In this document: piece by piece, positions 32,384 to 45,175 of the stretch | Numbering within the stretch: position 1 is the first letter of the stretch | How the letters are laid out: each line of letters starts with the position of its first letter | Assembly: GCF_008801925.2 (NCBI RefSeq) | Contig: NZ_CP062803.1 | Span: 2,480,001 to 2,544,000, forward strand | Length of the DNA stretch: 64,000 nucleotides | Direction of reading: 5' to 3' | Source of the DNA: Cupriavidus basilensis | GTDB taxonomy: Bacteria > Pseudomonadota > Gammaproteobacteria > Burkholderiales > Burkholderiaceae | The notes under the pieces: model-generated | Told to the model about the DNA's origin: nothing | The model's database searches: none | The model's input: only the letters and a program-made list of their open reading frames with translations | Program-made: the position numbers and the translations under genes

Positions 32384-33328
32384 ATGGCTGGTACCAGCCT
32401 GCTTCTGCTGATCGACGACATTACCTCCATCCTCGACGACGTGGCCACCATGAGCAAGCTGGCGGCCAAGAAAACGGCCGGCGTACTGGGCGACGACCTC
32501 GCCTTGAATGCGCAGCAGGTCAGCGGCGTGAAAGCCGATCGTGAGTTACCTGTGGTGTGGGCGGTCGCGATGGGATCCTTGCGCAACAAGGTGATTCTTG
32601 TGCCGGCTGCGCTGGCGATCAGCGCGACAGCGCCTTGGGCCATCGTGCCGCTGCTAATGGCCGGCGGTGCCTTTCTTTGCTATGAAGGCTTCGAGAAGAT
32701 TGCCCACAGCTTCCTGCATAGCGTTTCAGGGGAAGACACAAGCCATGCTGGGGGCAAGCCCGAAGCTGCAAGCCTCGAGACCGATGTGGCTGGCTATGAG
32801 AAAGCCAAGATCCGTGGAGCGGTGCGCACGGACTTCATCCTGTCGGCAGAGATCATCGTGATCTCGCTTGGGACCGTGTCCGGTGCGACGTTCGGCACTC
32901 AGGTTGCGGTGCTGTCGACCATCGCCTTGATCATGACGGTCGGGGTGTACGGATTAGTGGCGGGTATCGTCAAACTGGACGATGCGGGGTTGTACTTGAG
33001 CCAGAAGACCTCGGCGACTGCGCGCGCCGCCGGGCGCAGTATCCTGCGCTTGGCGCCTTGGCTGATGCGCGCGCTTTCCGTTGTGGGAACCGTAGCTATG
33101 TTCCTGGTGGGCGGCGGCATTCTGGTGCATGGGATTCCTGCCGCGCATCATCTGGCGGAGCCGACGACGGAAATACTGGCAGGCGTACCGTTAGTCGGCA
33201 GTGGATTGGAAATGCTGGGACCGGTATTGATCAATGCTTTGGCGGGCATCGTTGCAGGAGCACTGGTCACGGCGGTGGTCACCGTTGCAAAACTTGGAAT
33301 GCGGGCCCTGCGGCCGTCGACGGAATAG
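32384..33328 (+). CDS. DUF808 (YedI-like) inner-membrane protein
   Basis: A 314-residue membrane protein of the DUF808 family. Typical stretches: MAGTSLLLLIDDITSILDDVA, MSKLAAKKTAGVLGDDLALNAQQV, ELPVVWAVAMGSLRNK, CYEGFEKIAH, and many hydrophobic segments in the second half. The function is unknown. AGGAG lies nine bases before the ATG; the frame upstream to 32282 is not part of the family. The 358-bp gap before it contains only weak frames. Confidence 0.93.
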   Translation: MAGTSLLLLIDDITSILDDVATMSKLAAKKTAGVLGDDLALNAQQVSGVKADRELPVVWAVAMGSLRNKVILVPAALAISATAPWAIVPLLMAGGAFLCYEGFEKIAHSFLHSVSGEDTSHAGGKPEAASLETDVAGYEKAKIRGAVRTDFILSAEIIVISLGTVSGATFGTQVAVLSTIALIMTVGVYGLVAGIVKLDDAGLYLSQKTSATARAAGRSILRLAPWLMRALSVVGTVAMFLVGGGILVHGIPAAHHLAEPTTEILAGVPLVGSGLEMLGPVLINALAGIVAGALVTAVVTVAKLGMRALRPSTE

Positions 33329-33380
33329 ATGCCTGCTTGTCTTTCAAATCCACAGCCACAAAATCGCAGCCACAAAAGCA

Positions 33381-33413
33381 AAACCCCCCAGTACTTTCGT
33401 ACTGAGGGGTTTC
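33381..33413 (-). terminator. rrn operon terminator
   Basis: A hairpin with CCCCTCAGTAC/GTACTGGGGGG stem followed by TTTTG on the minus strand, nine bases after 5S rRNA. Confidence 0.85.
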
Positions 33414-33421
33414 AAGGGAGA

Positions 33422-33535
33422 GCCTGGCGATTACCTACTTTCACACGGGTATCCGCACTATCATCGGCGTGGAGTCGTTTCACGGTCCTGTTCGGGATGG
33501 GAAGGGGTGGTTCCAACTCGCTATGGTCACCAGGC
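33422..33535 (-). rRNA. rrf: 5S rRNA
   Basis: About 114 bases. The minus strand begins GCCTGGTGACCATAGCGAG and ends with the complementary GCCAGGC, the standard 5S terminal helix. It lies about 135 bases past 23S. Confidence 0.95.
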
Positions 33536-33670
33536 ATAAACGGTGGCCGCGTTGAGGTGTGCTCAACGCAGCGAATAGGGATGTAGTAGGGGTTGTGCGT
33601 ATCGGCCAAGCTGCTTGTTGCTGCGGCAGCGGCACGCGACACTCACACCAGGTAGAAACACACTGGTTAT

Positions 33671-36639
<2,969 letters not shown>

Positions 36640-36828
36640 CTATAACGAGTGTGTCTCAAACTTGCGTTCAAGCCGTGCTCGCTACAGGATGAGTTCTCGC
36701 ATTTGTGCCGTATTCCAAGTCATCTTTCGATCACTTAAATACATTTTGGTTGATACAATCACAACCCGGTATCGTGTTTTTACTGCAGCGTCTCATCAAC
36801 GCTCACGACACCTTTACTACATCCCATA

Positions 36829-36845
36829 TTGTTAAAGAACAGCCG
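36829..36845 (-). promoter_or_regulatory. BoxA antitermination element in the 16S-23S spacer
   Basis: The minus strand reads GTTCTTTAACAA, matching the rrn boxA consensus, about 190 bases before 23S. Confidence 0.7.
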
Positions 36846-36954
36846 TGCGAAACTGCGTCTCGCAACGTCTTGGCCAAGGCCAAAGGCAAACGCTCAATCC
36901 TAAGCGCTTGCCTTTGACGACCAATCCAAGGTGCACACCGAAGTGCGAGGTAAT

Positions 36955-37030
36955 TGGTGGAGGATGACGGGATCGAACCGACGACCCCCTGCTTGCAAAG
37001 CAGGTGCTCTCCCAGCTGAGCTAATCCCCC
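36955..37030 (-). tRNA. tRNA-Ala (UGC anticodon)
   Basis: A 76-base cloverleaf starting GGGGGATTAGCTCAG and ending CCA; anticodon TGC at 36995-36997. Second tRNA of the rrn spacer. Confidence 0.97.
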
Positions 37031-37077
37031 AATTTACTTCTGTCCGGAGGTTCGGCTTCGAACCACCATCCGTAACT

Positions 37078-37154
37078 TGGTGGGTCTGGTAGGACTTGAA
37101 CCTACGACCCCCGCCTTATCAAGACGGTGCTCTAACCACCTGAGCTACAGACCC
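37078..37154 (-). tRNA. tRNA-Ile (GAU anticodon)
   Basis: A 77-base cloverleaf starting GGGTCTGTAGCTCAG and ending ACCCACCA; anticodon GAT at 37118-37120. First tRNA of the rrn spacer. Confidence 0.97.
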
Positions 37155-37215
37155 TTGGCTGTAACAGCAAACAAACCGATAAGTGTGAACGCTCGACTTA
37201 AGATGCACGCTCTTG

Positions 37216-38746
<1,531 letters not shown>

Positions 38747-38950
38747 AATACCTGTGTGATCCTTCGGTTTCCCTATGGATCTCGCTCTTTCGAGCGGTCG
38801 CTCACTCTCAGAAAACTGACTGGCTACATCCGCGATTTGCACCCCGGACATAACCAACATGTTTTACTGTGCGAGCACTTTATAACTTGTAAGCTAAAAG
38901 ACCGAAGTCTTCCGCATCCGCTATCAAGCGCCCACACTTATCGGTTGTTT

Positions 38951-38966
38951 GTTTGTTAAAGAACTG
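38951..38966 (-). promoter_or_regulatory. BoxA antitermination element in the rrn leader
   Basis: The minus strand reads CAGTTCTTTAACAAAC, about 205 bases upstream of 16S, the usual place for the leader boxA. Confidence 0.7.
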
Positions 38967-39164
38967 ACCGCGGTTCGCTTTGCTTACCGCGTCGCTGCGT
39001 TTGCTGCAGCAGAGAAACGAGATTATGAAGCGTGATCATCGTTTCGTCAATAGGTTTTTTTCCTTCAGTTCGCCGCGCCGTTCGCGCCGCCAACCACCCC
39101 TGCCAACCCCGCAACCCTTGTCCCGTCTGCTTTGCAGCGGTGTTTCGTGTTGCGAGGGGGGCGA

Positions 39165-39193
39165 ATCATAGGGGACCCCTTCGGCCTTGGCAA
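39165..39193 (-). promoter_or_regulatory. rrn promoter
   Basis: On the minus strand TTGCCA (39188-39193) and TATGAT (39165-39170) are exactly 17 bases apart, preceded by an A+T-rich stretch (39200-39260) that could be an UP element, and followed by a G+C-rich start region. Confidence 0.75.
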
Positions 39194-39562
39194 GCGTTTT
39201 CTTGAGCGAATTCCTCGAGATGAATAAAGTTGATCATGGATAACATTTAAGATCAATTCCGCTCGCATGCCCGCGCTAGCAAAGCAATGTCGAGCTTACG
39301 CATCTTGAATATCGCCCCCTGATCCGAGCCGACTTGCCAGCATCCCTGCCCTGGAGCCGCAGGCAGAGGATCGACAAATCGATCCACCAGGACACGCCAA
39401 CCTTATCCCTGAGCCAACCGCACATCCTCCCCACCAGCGGACAACTGCTCCCACAGGGCGTCCACCTCCGATTGCAACTTGCGACTCACAACTCACAAAC
39501 AATGAGATAGCCAGGATGACGCAGCCCCCGTCGCGCAGCCCACACGAGTTCACTCAAGTCGT

Positions 39563-39709
39563 CTATTCGCGATTGCGGCAGGCTTTGTGCCGCTCGCAGC
39601 AGAGGCACCCGAACGCCAGCAAGGCACCCAGCACAAGCACGCCAATGGCTAAGCCCTTGGCGGCACAACCCCCTGCGGAACACTCCTCATCCAGATCACA
39701 CTTTCCCAC
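39563..39709 (-). CDS. Small Cys-rich single-span membrane protein
   Basis: A 48-residue frame from GTG 39709 with GAGGAG six bases upstream. It starts (M)GKCDLDEECSAGGC, has one membrane segment (GLAIGVLVLGALLAFGCLCC) and ends ERHKACRNRE. Seven Cys residues flank or line the segment. No other convincing gene exists between the rrn promoter and 40115. The function is unknown; the Cys pattern could bind metal or form disulfides. Confidence 0.5.
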   Translation of the reverse strand: MGKCDLDEECSAGGCAAKGLAIGVLVLGALLAFGCLCCERHKACRNRE

Positions 39710-40114
39710 AGCCGTCTCCTCAAACCCGTGTCAGGAAGATCTGACGGTTCCATGCTAGATCACGCCGAAGGAAGAACAAAGCACCCCCCGTCACCTGCCG
39801 CGAGGCGTAGCTTGCCAGCGCATGGAGTCTTGGCGGGCTCCGCCGCCTCAAAGGGCCACAGCCGGCTTGCCACTGCCGGCCGCGGCATCCAACGCAGGAC
39901 GTCTTCCGCAATGACGCCCTCGCCGCAAAACCGCAAACAACGACACGCGCCGCCAAGGGCACTGGCCGCCGCCTCGACTCGATTTAATTCTGACTTAGAA
40001 AAGTCTCAGTTGGTTTAGGTGCAGTTTGCGCTATTTTCACAAACATTCTTGGCATGCGCCAAGCGCCCTACCCGGCCCACCGTGGGGCTCACAATCCAAG
40101 TGGAAAACACAGCG

Positions 40115-40414
40115 ATGCGGTCCTTCAGCGCCAAACTCACCCTCAAGCTAGCCGCCACCCTTTGCCTGGTCGTCCTCCTGTTCGGAAGTGCGTACGGGCT
40201 TTTTGGCCCGCATGGCGGAAGCGAAGTGTCGCAGGCTGCGAATGCCGGCAACCCCAACACCCTGCTTTCCTTGCTGATGCATATCCTTGCTCCGATTGCT
40301 GCGATCCCCGCCCTGATCGGTATGTGGTCGCAGCGATTCCCCGCACTGGGTGGGCTGGTCCTCGCCTGCCCCGCCATTGCGACGTTGCTGCTGCACCGCT
40401 TTGTCATCGGGTAA
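40115..40414 (+). CDS. Small membrane protein of unknown function
   Basis: A 99-residue protein with three hydrophobic segments (LAATLCLVVLLFGSAYGLF; LLSLLMHILAPIAAIPALI; LGGLVLACPAIATLLL) joined by short polar loops. The start MRSFSAKLTLK is chosen; the upstream extension is not membrane-like. Nothing identifies its role. Confidence 0.6.
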   Translation: MRSFSAKLTLKLAATLCLVVLLFGSAYGLFGPHGGSEVSQAANAGNPNTLLSLLMHILAPIAAIPALIGMWSQRFPALGGLVLACPAIATLLLHRFVIG

Positions 40415-40583
40415 GCCAGACATCCAATGCTTGCAAGGTAGCGCCCCCGACTTCTGTCCGCCCAATTCGCCCGCGGGAGCTCGCCGCCGCCGGTTTGCGT
40501 GGATTGCCTCCATACAGGAACCAAACCCGGTGGCAGATACCCAATAGGGAATGCCGTTTCCTCGGCAACACCGGGAAAGAACC

Positions 40584-40733
40584 ATGAAGCAAACGTTGTG
40601 GGGACTGTTGGCGGGCGGCGCGCTACTGGCACTACTTGTCGGATGTGCCAGCCAAAGCGCAGAGGGCCGGGAGTCAAGCATCACCGCATATGGCACCGTT
40701 GATGTCGGCATCTCACGCACCAGCGAAAAGTAG
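40584..40733 (+). CDS. Small lipoprotein
   Basis: A 49-residue protein with a lipoprotein signal (WGLLAGGALLALLVGC; lipobox LVGC) and a short mature part ending YGTVDVGISRTSEK. GGGAAAG precedes the ATG. It is an entericidin-sized lipoprotein, but its sequence does not match that family clearly. Confidence 0.6.
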   Translation: MKQTLWGLLAGGALLALLVGCASQSAEGRESSITAYGTVDVGISRTSEK

Positions 40734-40794
40734 CGCGCGACCTGCCAAGGCGCCCACTAGATGGCGAGCGATAACAGGCAGAAACAGGTAAAAA

Positions 40795-40817
40795 AAGAAC
40801 CCGCTGCGCGGGTTCTT
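40795..40817 (-). terminator. Terminator, strongest on the minus strand
   Basis: AAGAACCCGC/GCGGGTTCTT 10-bp stem followed by a T-run on the minus strand. It could stop long transcripts from dusA, or act on the plus strand after the small lipoprotein. Confidence 0.6.
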
Positions 40818-40925
40818 AAATTTGCGATCTCAATTGCCCTGAAGGCCTTGGTAATCTAGCTGTCATTTTCCATTCGTACTATCCGGGTAAACCGAAGTCG
40901 ACCATACAGTCGCAGCCGCCACGAT

Positions 40926-40951
40926 AAAAAAAAGCCCGCACTAGGCGGGCT
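40926..40951 (-). terminator. Terminator downstream of dusA
   Basis: AGCCCGC/GCGGGCT stem with TTTTTTTT on the minus strand, about 330 bases past the dusA stop. The 40952-41283 stretch between has no gene that I can support; it could be a long 3' UTR or contain a small RNA. Confidence 0.75.
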
Positions 40952-41283
40952 GAACAATCAGTTGAAGAAAGCCCTGTATTCGAGGGCAAGCACAGTGTAA
41001 GAACTTGCGGCTTCGTGACTAATTAGGGGAATCCCTCTGCCATGGCGGGAAACCGTCCCGCCGCGACGATCAAGTGCGCGTCACAGCCCCCCGCGGCTCC
41101 CGAGCATAAAAAGAATATTCGAAGTTAGAGGGAATACTCCAGCCAACACGACAACGAGCGCTCAAAATCCATTATGCTCGGGGCGCACAAACGCGATCTA
41201 TTCGCAATCAGGACTGCTTGCTGGCCGCGCGCGAGTACGCCCAGATAATCCGGACTCCACCCGCCAGCCCGAGCGGATCTTGC

Positions 41284-42348
41284 TCAAGCCGCCTCGGGGG
41301 ATGGCGCACCACCCTGCAGCAGATGCGCCCGCGCTTCTTCAAACATGGCGTCGACGGCTGCGCGTGTGCGCACCGCGTGCATGCGGCGCGCATCCGACAA
41401 AACCCGCCGCCAGCCGCGGCCACCATGGATACCACGATGCAGGCCCAGCATATGGCGCGTCACCGCACCCATATAGCCGCCCTTCTCGACCAAATCCCCG
41501 ATATAGCGCTGCATCGCCAGTTCAACGTCCAGCCGTGACGGCACCGGGGTCTGCGCAATGTAGAAACGCCTGTCCATTTCCGCCAGCACGTAGGGCTGAT
41601 GATAGGCCTCGCGTCCAATCATGACGCCATCCACATGCGCCAGGTGCTCGTCCATCTCGTCGTGCGTGACGATGCCGCCATTGATCAGGATCTCGAGATG
41701 CGGGAATTCCTGCTTGAGTTGGTAAGCCACTTCGTAACGCAGCGGCGGGATCTCGCGATTTTCCTTCGGACTCAACCCCTTCAGGATCGCATTGCGCGCA
41801 TGCACGATAAAGGTCTCGCACCCCGCATCGGCCACAGTGCCGACGAAGTCGCGAACAAAGTCGTAATGTTCGATCGTGTCAATGCCAATGCGATGCTTGA
41901 CGGTCACGGGAATCGATACCGCGTCGCGCATCGCCTTCACGCAATCCGCCACCAGTTCCGGCTCCGCCATCAGGCAAGCGCCGAATGCACCGCGCTGCAC
42001 CCGCTCGGAAGGGCAGCCGCAGTTCAGATTAACCTCCACGTAGCCCCATTGCTCGCCCATTTTCGCCGCGGCGGCCAGGTCAGCAGGCTCACTGCCGCCA
42101 AGTTGCAGGGCCACCGGTTGCTCAGCGGCGTCGAAGTCGAGATGACGAGCCACATCGCCATAAAGCAGCGCGCCGGTGGTCACCATCTCCGTGTACAGCC
42201 AAGTATGGCGGCTCAGTTGCCGGTGAAACATGCGGCAATGACGATCAGTCCAATCCATCATCGGTGCAACCGATATTCTACGGCCCGTTGTTTTTGCGGG
42301 GATTCCGCCTCCAGCCTCGGTTTGCGGGGGATTCTGAACGTGTGCCAT
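41284..42348 (-). CDS. dusA: tRNA-dihydrouridine synthase A
   Basis: A 354-residue FMN-dependent enzyme that reduces uridine in the tRNA D-loop. Family segments: ISVAPMMDWTDRHCRMFHR near residue 27, LQLGGSEPADLAAAA, EVNLNCGCPSERVQRGAFGACLM with the catalytic Cys, VKHRIGID, ILINGGIV and VDGVMIGREAYHQPY. The N-terminus before ISVAPMMDW is longer than usual, and the 5' end abuts an integrase remnant on the opposite strand, the known arrangement of dusA-integrating elements. Confidence 0.95.
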   Translation of the reverse strand: MAHVQNPPQTEAGGGIPAKTTGRRISVAPMMDWTDRHCRMFHRQLSRHTWLYTEMVTTGALLYGDVARHLDFDAAEQPVALQLGGSEPADLAAAAKMGEQWGYVEVNLNCGCPSERVQRGAFGACLMAEPELVADCVKAMRDAVSIPVTVKHRIGIDTIEHYDFVRDFVGTVADAGCETFIVHARNAILKGLSPKENREIPPLRYEVAYQLKQEFPHLEILINGGIVTHDEMDEHLAHVDGVMIGREAYHQPYVLAEMDRRFYIAQTPVPSRLDVELAMQRYIGDLVEKGGYMGAVTRHMLGLHRGIHGGRGWRRVLSDARRMHAVRTRAAVDAMFEEARAHLLQGGAPSPEAA

Positions 42349-42435
42349 TTCCTACGGTTACTGCCTCTTTAGGCTCATTTTTGAGCTTGGATGTTTCAAT
42401 GTAGCACCGAAGAAAACCATGTTGCACCGGAAACC

Positions 42436-42818
42436 ATGGGCAACATTCTTCAGCGCGAACGCAAGGACGAGAGTATAGGTTACGCCGCCGTGATCCGCCT
42501 GAAGCAAGGCGGCAAGGTGGTGCTTACCGAAACCAAGACGTTTGATCGCCGCCAGGCCGCCGTGACCTGGATGGAAGAACGCGAGCGCGAACTGGCGCAG
42601 CCCGGCGCGCTGGAACCCGCGCAGCGGGATGCCCCACGGCTGAGCGCCGTGATCGACCGCCACATCAGAGATGCCTCGCAAAGACATCGCAGAGCCTGAA
42701 GCGCTACACGCACCTAAGGCATGTCGGCGACCGCTTTGTGGGCTGGAAGTGGCTCGACGTGATCGCGCTCGCGGCGGTGGCACAATCGTGGCTCGCGAAC
42801 GCCCAGAGTTGGTCACCC
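42436..42818 (+). pseudogene. Remnant of a dusA-type tyrosine integrase
   Basis: The first ~85 codons are an integrase N-terminus (MGNILQRERKDESIGYAAVI, then TETKTFDRRQAAVTWMEERE and LSAVIDRHIRD). They are followed, in another frame, by an integrase C-terminus (SLKRYTHLRHVGDRFVGWKW), where YTHLR holds the nucleophile Tyr. The whole core-binding and catalytic middle is missing. Divergent location at the start of dusA fits the integrases known to target that gene. The relic runs straight into the SRAP start. Confidence 0.85.
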
Positions 42819-43469
42819 ATGTGCACAAACTACGCCCCGGTGCAGCGCCAGTTGCTGCGCGATGTCTTCGGCGTCGAGCCGCCGCCCCCCGACTACCCAC
42901 CAGAGACCTGGCCGGACTATGCCGCACCGATCGTCGTGGCCGCTGGCAACGGCGAGCGCCGGGCGCTGGTTGGCACGTTTGGCATGGTGCCGAAGGCCCG
43001 GATCCCGCCAGGCGTGGCCAGGTTCGACACCACCAATGCGCGATCGGAGACGGTCGGCGAGAAGCGGTCGTTCTCTGGCCCCTGGAAGAAGGGCCAGTTC
43101 TGCCTGGTGCCGGCCACCAGCTTCTACGAGCCGAACTACGAGAGCGGGTCAAAGTCGGTGCGCTGGCGGATCTGGCTGAAGGAGGAGCCAGAGTTCGCCA
43201 TCGCAGGTCTGTGGCGCGCGTGGCCGGGCGACGCCGGCGCAGAGGTGTTCAGCTTCACCATGCTGACCATCAACTCCGACAAGCACCCCCTTATGAACCG
43301 CTTCCACGCCCCGGGCAAAGAGAAACGCATGATCGTAATCGTGCCGCGAGCAGAATGGAATGACTGGCTGACTTGCCGGGAGCCTGAGCGGGCGCGCAGC
43401 TTCATGCGGGCCTACCCACCCGAACTGATGGATGCTGAGCCAGCGCCGCGGGCGAAGGCTGCCGGGTAG
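42819..43469 (+). CDS. SRAP-family protein, second copy
   Basis: A 216-residue homologue of the prophage SRAP protein at 9040, nearly identical over long stretches (RSETVGEKRSFSGPWKKGQ). It keeps Cys2, the Asn in TTNARSET, the Glu in LVPATSFYEP and the His in NRFHAPGKEKRM. No LexA box and no ribosome site precede it: the integrase relic ends at its ATG, so its original upstream region has been lost. It may be silent or translated from the relic's frame. Confidence 0.85.
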   Translation: MCTNYAPVQRQLLRDVFGVEPPPPDYPPETWPDYAAPIVVAAGNGERRALVGTFGMVPKARIPPGVARFDTTNARSETVGEKRSFSGPWKKGQFCLVPATSFYEPNYESGSKSVRWRIWLKEEPEFAIAGLWRAWPGDAGAEVFSFTMLTINSDKHPLMNRFHAPGKEKRMIVIVPRAEWNDWLTCREPERARSFMRAYPPELMDAEPAPRAKAAG

Positions 43470-43647
43470 CGCCCCATACAGGCGGGATGGAAATTGACCG
43501 GTTGAATCCGCAGCCATGAGCGGCCATTCGGCGATCAGGTCGATACGCTGGACGAACTACAGGGAGGCACTTCGACTGCCTTGGCGAGGACTTCCCACTC
43601 TTGCTGCTCACGTTTCCTGGCTTGAAAAGTGCCCGAAATGCGAGATG

Positions 43648-43854
43648 CTAGTCGTCCCAGTCAACGCTGATCAGATCAATCTCGCGTTTCGCAACTCGAT
43701 ATGCATCATCGATCGCGATCTCTTCCGAGACCGCCGGCTCCCGAGTATTTTGCCTGTGCCCGTGCCCACGGATGACATACGACCAGTCCCACCGATTGCT
43801 GGCGACCTCTCTCGTCTGGATGGAGATATCCCGACCTCTGTACTTGAAGTCCAT
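43648..43854 (-). CDS. Small protein of unknown function (element remnant)
   Basis: A 68-residue protein (MDFKYRGRDISIQTREVAS...) with beta-strand-like N-terminal half and an acidic end (LISVDWDD). GGAGGGGGG precedes the ATG. Proteins of this kind are frequent in accessory regions of the group; no function is known. Confidence 0.55.
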   Translation of the reverse strand: MDFKYRGRDISIQTREVASNRWDWSYVIRGHGHRQNTREPAVSEEIAIDDAYRVAKREIDLISVDWDD

Positions 43855-43930
43855 ATGTGCCCCCCTCCCTGTATGTCGGAATACCGTAGCACGCAATGTG
43901 GTTGACGCTGATGGTGATACGGTGCGCGAA

Positions 43931-44179
43931 TCAGTGAGCGCCTGGGTTCGCCCGGCCTTCGTCTATCAGCTTCTCGGCATAGTCGCGCGCATGCTGCCAC
44001 GCCTCGCCTTCGGAAAAGTACTGCCCAGGCACGGGTTCGTGCTCGAAGATCTTGATCGAGCTGCCGTCCGCCGCCTTTGCACAGATCGTCACCTCGCCAT
44101 GCCAGGGCCCGCCGGTTGGGGACGCCGCGGAAGCCTCGTACCAGTGATCTTTGTAGTACGTGAAGCCTTGGAGATCCAT
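43931..44179 (-). CDS. Small protein of unknown function (element remnant)
   Basis: An 82-residue protein (MDLQGFTYYKDHWYEASA...) with a C-terminal helix (EGEAWQHARDYAEKLIDEGR). GGAGAAA lies eight bases before the ATG. It forms a minus-strand pair with the gene at 43648 and is probably cargo of the dusA element. Confidence 0.55.
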   Translation of the reverse strand: MDLQGFTYYKDHWYEASAASPTGGPWHGEVTICAKAADGSSIKIFEHEPVPGQYFSEGEAWQHARDYAEKLIDEGRANPGAH

Positions 44180-44677
44180 AGCTTTCTCCAGTTGTTCAAT
44201 AGGATCGTAGCATGGTCCAAGGACCCTGAGCGCACAACGGCAGGACACAGAGTGGACCGGAGAAGCAAGCATTGATGGACCTACTCACTGCATCCTCCAT
44301 GTGTCGGTTGGACTCGATGACGAGTTCCTACGCGGGAGATTCGCGCGTGTAAGTGCCCGCCGATGAATGGGACTGCGCCGTTTCAAAGAACCAACGAGAC
44401 GCAATCACGCAATCATGCAATGGCGATGAGCAGGTACCGGGAATTCATCCTCTTACAGCTTCAAAGCTAGGTTTTTCGGGCGTCCGGCGGCAGCCTCGAT
44501 CCCTGCACGCCCATCCCAGTGCATTCCCTAAACGCGCGCCCACCCGCCCGCCCGCGCAACAGCAAATCTCGTTCACGTCACCTATCGCGGCAAAGCAGAC
44601 AGAATGCGGTGTGCCCCACCCGTTCGGGGGGGCGTGCGTGGCTGCCGCCAGCAGCCATTCCTAGCCAGGAGCTTTCA
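44180..44677. other. Intergenic region without recognised gene
   Basis: About 500 bases between the element remnant and the thioesterase gene. Only weak frames are present. The far end of the dusA element probably lies here, but no clear repeat of the dusA start was found. Confidence 0.5.
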
Positions 44678-45175
44678 ATGTTGATGCGAGACGCAATCCC
44701 CCATGTGCTTAGCCGCGGTAGCGACATGTTCACGCGAGACATACAGGAGACGCCCCCGCAAAAGACGTTCCATCATGCAATCGATATCTATCTCAAGGAC
44801 TCCAACGCTTTCATGAATACTTACTTTGCGCGTTATTTCGAGTGGCAGGGTGTCTGCCGGGAACGCTGGTTCCATGAATGCATTCATGACAACCTGCTGG
44901 CTGCCGGAGGCGTGTTCGTGACCAAGCGCGCGCATCAGGAGTACGTGGAAGAGACTTTCCCGTTCCAGAAGGTGGACTGCTACCTGAATACCTTCCAGGT
45001 GAAGCAGTGCTCGGCTTACCTGCTGTTCCGCTTTTGCGTCGGGGGGCGCCCGGTGTCGCTCGGCTACCAGCAGATCGTGTTCGCCGGCAGGGACAAGCGC
45101 ATCATGCGCTTCCCGAAGGAGATCGTGGAGCGCGTCAAGGAGTATGAATTGAAGTTGCCTGCCTTCGCTAGCTAA
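44678..45175 (+). CDS. Hotdog-fold thioesterase-like protein
   Basis: A 165-residue single-domain protein. The segment KDSNAFMNTYFARYFEWQGVCRERW resembles the active-site region of 4HBT acyl-CoA thioesterases, especially the enediyne/YbgC-type form (N-x-Y-x-x-x-x-x-W-Q-G-x-C-R-E). It probably hydrolyses an acyl thioester; the substrate is unknown. AGGAG lies six bases before the ATG. Its stop overlaps that of the convergent histidine kinase. No fatty-acid or polyketide genes are near. Confidence 0.75.
   Translation: MLMRDAIPHVLSRGSDMFTRDIQETPPQKTFHHAIDIYLKDSNAFMNTYFARYFEWQGVCRERWFHECIHDNLLAAGGVFVTKRAHQEYVEETFPFQKVDCYLNTFQVKQCSAYLLFRFCVGGRPVSLGYQQIVFAGRDKRIMRFPKEIVERVKEYELKLPAFAS

Noticed and set aside
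44301..44330. A far-end attachment repeat of the dusA element (TTGGACT shared with the dusA start)
   Set aside because: Only about seven consecutive bases match; expected by chance.
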